Positions 5,395 to 6,992 of a stretch of DNA of 6,992 bases are shown here, one piece after another. The notes under the pieces were generated by a model. The model was not told the origin of the DNA. It ran no database searches and was given only the letters and a program-made list of their open reading frames with translations. The position numbers were made by a program, and so were the translations under genes. Within the stretch, counting starts at the first letter, position 1. Each line of letters opens with the position of its first letter. This DNA is from Gemmatimonadota bacterium (GTDB lineage: Bacteria; Gemmatimonadota; Gemmatimonadetes; Longimicrobiales; Gaopeijiaceae), in contig DUCW01000052.1 of assembly GCA_012959595.1 (NCBI GenBank), positions 23,449-30,440 of the forward strand. The letters run 5' to 3'.

Positions 5395-6373
5395 CAATCA
5401 GATAGCATTGTTCCGTGATGAATTCGATAAAGTAAGAACAGAAATTGGTAAAGTCATTGTTGGTAATGAAGAGGTGATTGATGGGACTTTGGTCAGCTTG
5501 CTGTCAAAGGGACATGTACTCCTTGAGGGCATTCCAGGAGTGGGAAAAACCAAGATAGTGTCTACGGTGGCTGATGTGCTACAACTAAAGTTTTCTAGAA
5601 TCCAGTTCACTCCAGATTTGATGCCTGGAGATGTCGTTGGAAGCGACATTATGCATGAGACGGATACAGGTGAGAAGCACTTGTCTTTCCAGAAAGGTCC
5701 GATCTTTACCAATATTCTACTTGCAGATGAAATCAACCGTGCCACTCCCAAAACTCAGTCTGCCCTTTTGGAGGCCATGCAGGAAAGAAGTGTGACTGTA
5801 GGTGTTACTACCCATCAATTGAAGCCTCCATTTTTTGTCCTTGCCACCCAAAACCCTGTAGAAATGGAAGGAACTTATCCCCTTCCTGAAGCTCAGCTGG
5901 ATCGATTTTTTTATAAGCTCAGGATTAAGTATCCTGAGTCAGAACATATGCATGAAATCATGAATCGAACTACAACCTCTACTGAACCAATAGCAAGAAC
6001 AGTGTTGGATAGAGATCAAATAGTTGAGATGCGTGAAACAGCTAGGAATGTGCCAATTGCTCCCTCCATTCAAGATTATGCAATCCGCCTGACTTTAGCG
6101 ACAAACCCAGGGAATGCACATACGCATCCTTTGACTGAAAAATATGTTCGTTTTGGGGCTAGTCCGAGAGGGACTCAAGCATTGGTGGTCGGTTCAAAGG
6201 TGAATGCTTTGGTAAATGGTAGAGTTCATGTGGCCTGTAAAGATATCCGTTCTTATTTCCTTCCCGCTTTCCGGCACCGTATACTGCTGAATTTTGAAGG
6301 AGAAGCCGACCGAGTCGATCCGGACGATATTTTAGAAACAATCATGAATGACATCCTAGAACCTCAAAAATGA
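5378..6373 (+). CDS. MoxR-family AAA+ ATPase
   Basis: A 331-residue cytosolic ATPase with the complete AAA_3 (MoxR) motif set. Walker A is GIPGVGKT (51-58), Walker B is LLADEINRA (114-122) and sensor 1 is ATQNP (156-160). The MoxR-specific EGTYPLPEAQLDRF (164-177) and sensor 2 GASPRG (259-264, Arg263) follow. MoxR ATPases are proposed to act as chaperones that mature or remodel partner proteins, often with DUF58 and von Willebrand A proteins encoded next to them, as here. Target and metal dependence are unknown. ATG 5378 lies 17 nt inside the preceding gene and has only a weak GAG Shine-Dalgarno sequence, implying translational coupling. The TGA stop overlaps an ATG as ATGA, but that ATG opens a short dead-end frame. 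Key residues are all intact, so it should be active. Confidence 0.95.
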   Translation: MITKIDNQIALFRDEFDKVRTEIGKVIVGNEEVIDGTLVSLLSKGHVLLEGIPGVGKTKIVSTVADVLQLKFSRIQFTPDLMPGDVVGSDIMHETDTGEKHLSFQKGPIFTNILLADEINRATPKTQSALLEAMQERSVTVGVTTHQLKPPFFVLATQNPVEMEGTYPLPEAQLDRFFYKLRIKYPESEHMHEIMNRTTTSTEPIARTVLDRDQIVEMRETARNVPIAPSIQDYAIRLTLATNPGNAHTHPLTEKYVRFGASPRGTQALVVGSKVNALVNGRVHVACKDIRSYFLPAFRHRILLNFEGEADRVDPDDILETIMNDILEPQK

Positions 6374-6400
6374 ACTGGATCTGTTAGGATGAACTGTTAG
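6370..6400 (+). repeat. Imperfect tandem repeat forming two tiny frames between moxR and the DUF58 gene
   Basis: ATGAACTGGATCTGTTAG (6370-6387) is followed one base later by ATGAACTGTTAG (6389-6400), which is the first unit minus the six bases GATCTG. Each unit is a complete tiny frame with its own stop (MNWIC and MNC). The first ATG overlaps the moxR stop and is in frame with the DUF58 gene, but TAG 6385 separates them. Confidence 0.75.
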
Positions 6401-6402
6401 AA

Positions 6403-6992
6403 ATGCCACCCAAAGAGACTCTTTTCGATGATGATTTTCTAAAAAAACTGGAATATTTAAATTTGATGTCCAAGCAGATGGTTCCAGGACATCTTCATGG
6501 GGAACATCGCTCCAAAAAAAAGACCAGTTCAGGAATTGAGTTTTCAGATTACAGAGAGTATGTGTCGGGCGAGGACACGAAAAATGTAGACTGGAGGACA
6601 TTTCTGAGACTGGACAAACTTCTCCTCCGGACTTTCGAGGAAGAAGCCGACTTACCCATCTATATTTTTCTCGATTCAAGTGCATCAATGAATTGTGGAA
6701 AACCTTCGAAATTTGATTATGCAAGGAAGATTACGGCGGCTATGTGTTACGTGGGTCTTTTAAACCAGGATCGTGTCAATTTAGTCGGTTTCAACGATGG
6801 CGTTGACAATCAGCTCTCCTCCCGAAGAGGTAAGAGCCAAATATGGAATGCTTTCCGGTTTCTAGAAGCCATGACGACACAGGGTTCTACTTCGATGGCC
6901 CAATCTTTTAGGGGTTTTTTTTCATCACGGAGACGCAGAGGTTTGGTTGTAGTCATATCAGATTTCTTGGATCCTGCTGGGCTTGAGAGGGC
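6403..6992 (+). CDS. DUF58 / von Willebrand A-like protein, N-terminal part (partial)
   Basis: The gene runs off the right edge, leaving 196 complete codons. The sequence shows the DUF58 signature: GEHRSKKKTSSGIEFSDYRE (33-52), then GEDTKNVDWRTFLR (56-69), RTFEEEADLP (76-85), and IFLDSSASM (88-96). In the last block, D91-S93-S95 makes a DxSxS metal-ion-dependent adhesion (MIDAS) motif. A later VVISDFLDP strand fits the second half of the von Willebrand A-like fold. DUF58 proteins are regularly encoded next to MoxR and are thought to be its partners or substrates, at the cytoplasmic face of the membrane. ATG 6403 is the only usable start after TAG 6385; AGGA (6386-6389) is rather distant at 13 nt. 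No transmembrane segment is seen in the visible part. The function of the pair is not known from sequence. Confidence 0.92.
   Translation, partial: MPPKETLFDDDFLKKLEYLNLMSKQMVPGHLHGEHRSKKKTSSGIEFSDYREYVSGEDTKNVDWRTFLRLDKLLLRTFEEEADLPIYIFLDSSASMNCGKPSKFDYARKITAAMCYVGLLNQDRVNLVGFNDGVDNQLSSRRGKSQIWNAFRFLEAMTTQGSTSMAQSFRGFFSSRRRRGLVVVISDFLDPAGLER

Noticed and set aside
6370..6402. A frameshift or nonsense mutation breaking the DUF58 gene
   Set aside because: The conserved DUF58 N-terminus begins normally at ATG 6403, and no conserved family sequence is expected upstream, so the gene looks intact.
6356..6724. 122-residue minus-strand frame at the right end
   Set aside because: It lies antisense to the end of moxR and the clearly conserved DUF58 gene, so it is a shadow frame.

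Overview
The window looks like an ordinary chromosomal stretch from a free-living, probably Gram-negative bacterium of moderate GC content. Core genes are densely packed and there are no insertion sequences, phage genes or CRISPR arrays. The mix (dihydroorotase, ribosomal protein S20, a site-2 protease in an operon with scpA-scpB-rluB, and a MoxR/DUF58 cluster) suits several poorly cultured phyla, for example Gemmatimonadota- or Marinimicrobia-like marine lineages. That assignment is a guess from gene order and style, not a demonstration.

Region 1 (1-609): the C-terminal end of a dihydroorotase gene (pyrC) converges on rpsT, which lies on the minus strand. rpsT has a good sigma-70-type promoter at 504-532, in the gap it shares with the divergent downstream genes.

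Region 2 (610-3422): four plus-strand genes form a tight operon. They encode an M50-family site-2 protease, ScpA, ScpB and an RsuA/RluB-family pseudouridine synthase. The first three are joined by one-base stop/start overlaps (TGATG and TAATG), which implies translational coupling. ScpA and ScpB are the kleisin and winged-helix partners of the SMC condensin. The ScpA-ScpB junction carries an exact 15-nt direct repeat.

Region 3 (3423-3822): this is mostly non-coding. It holds a tRNA with a CAU anticodon (best read as the lysidine-type tRNA-Ile2) and a leader that ends in a strong Shine-Dalgarno sequence followed by a five-codon minigene.

Region 4 (3823-6992): this is the start of a MoxR-type cluster. 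It encodes a membrane protein with a long acidic coiled coil that I cannot assign to a characterised function, then a MoxR AAA+ ATPase overlapping it by 17 nt, then a DUF58 (von Willebrand A-like) protein that runs off the right edge. MoxR-DUF58 pairs are thought to act as chaperone/maturation or envelope stress systems. The coiled-coil protein is the least familiar part and the best candidate for new biology here.

A theme across the window is short direct repeats at translation-initiation or gene-junction sites (2018-2103, 3810-3832 and 6370-6400). At two of these places they create tiny open reading frames next to or overlapping the next gene's start. I saw no clear evidence of a wholly new system.
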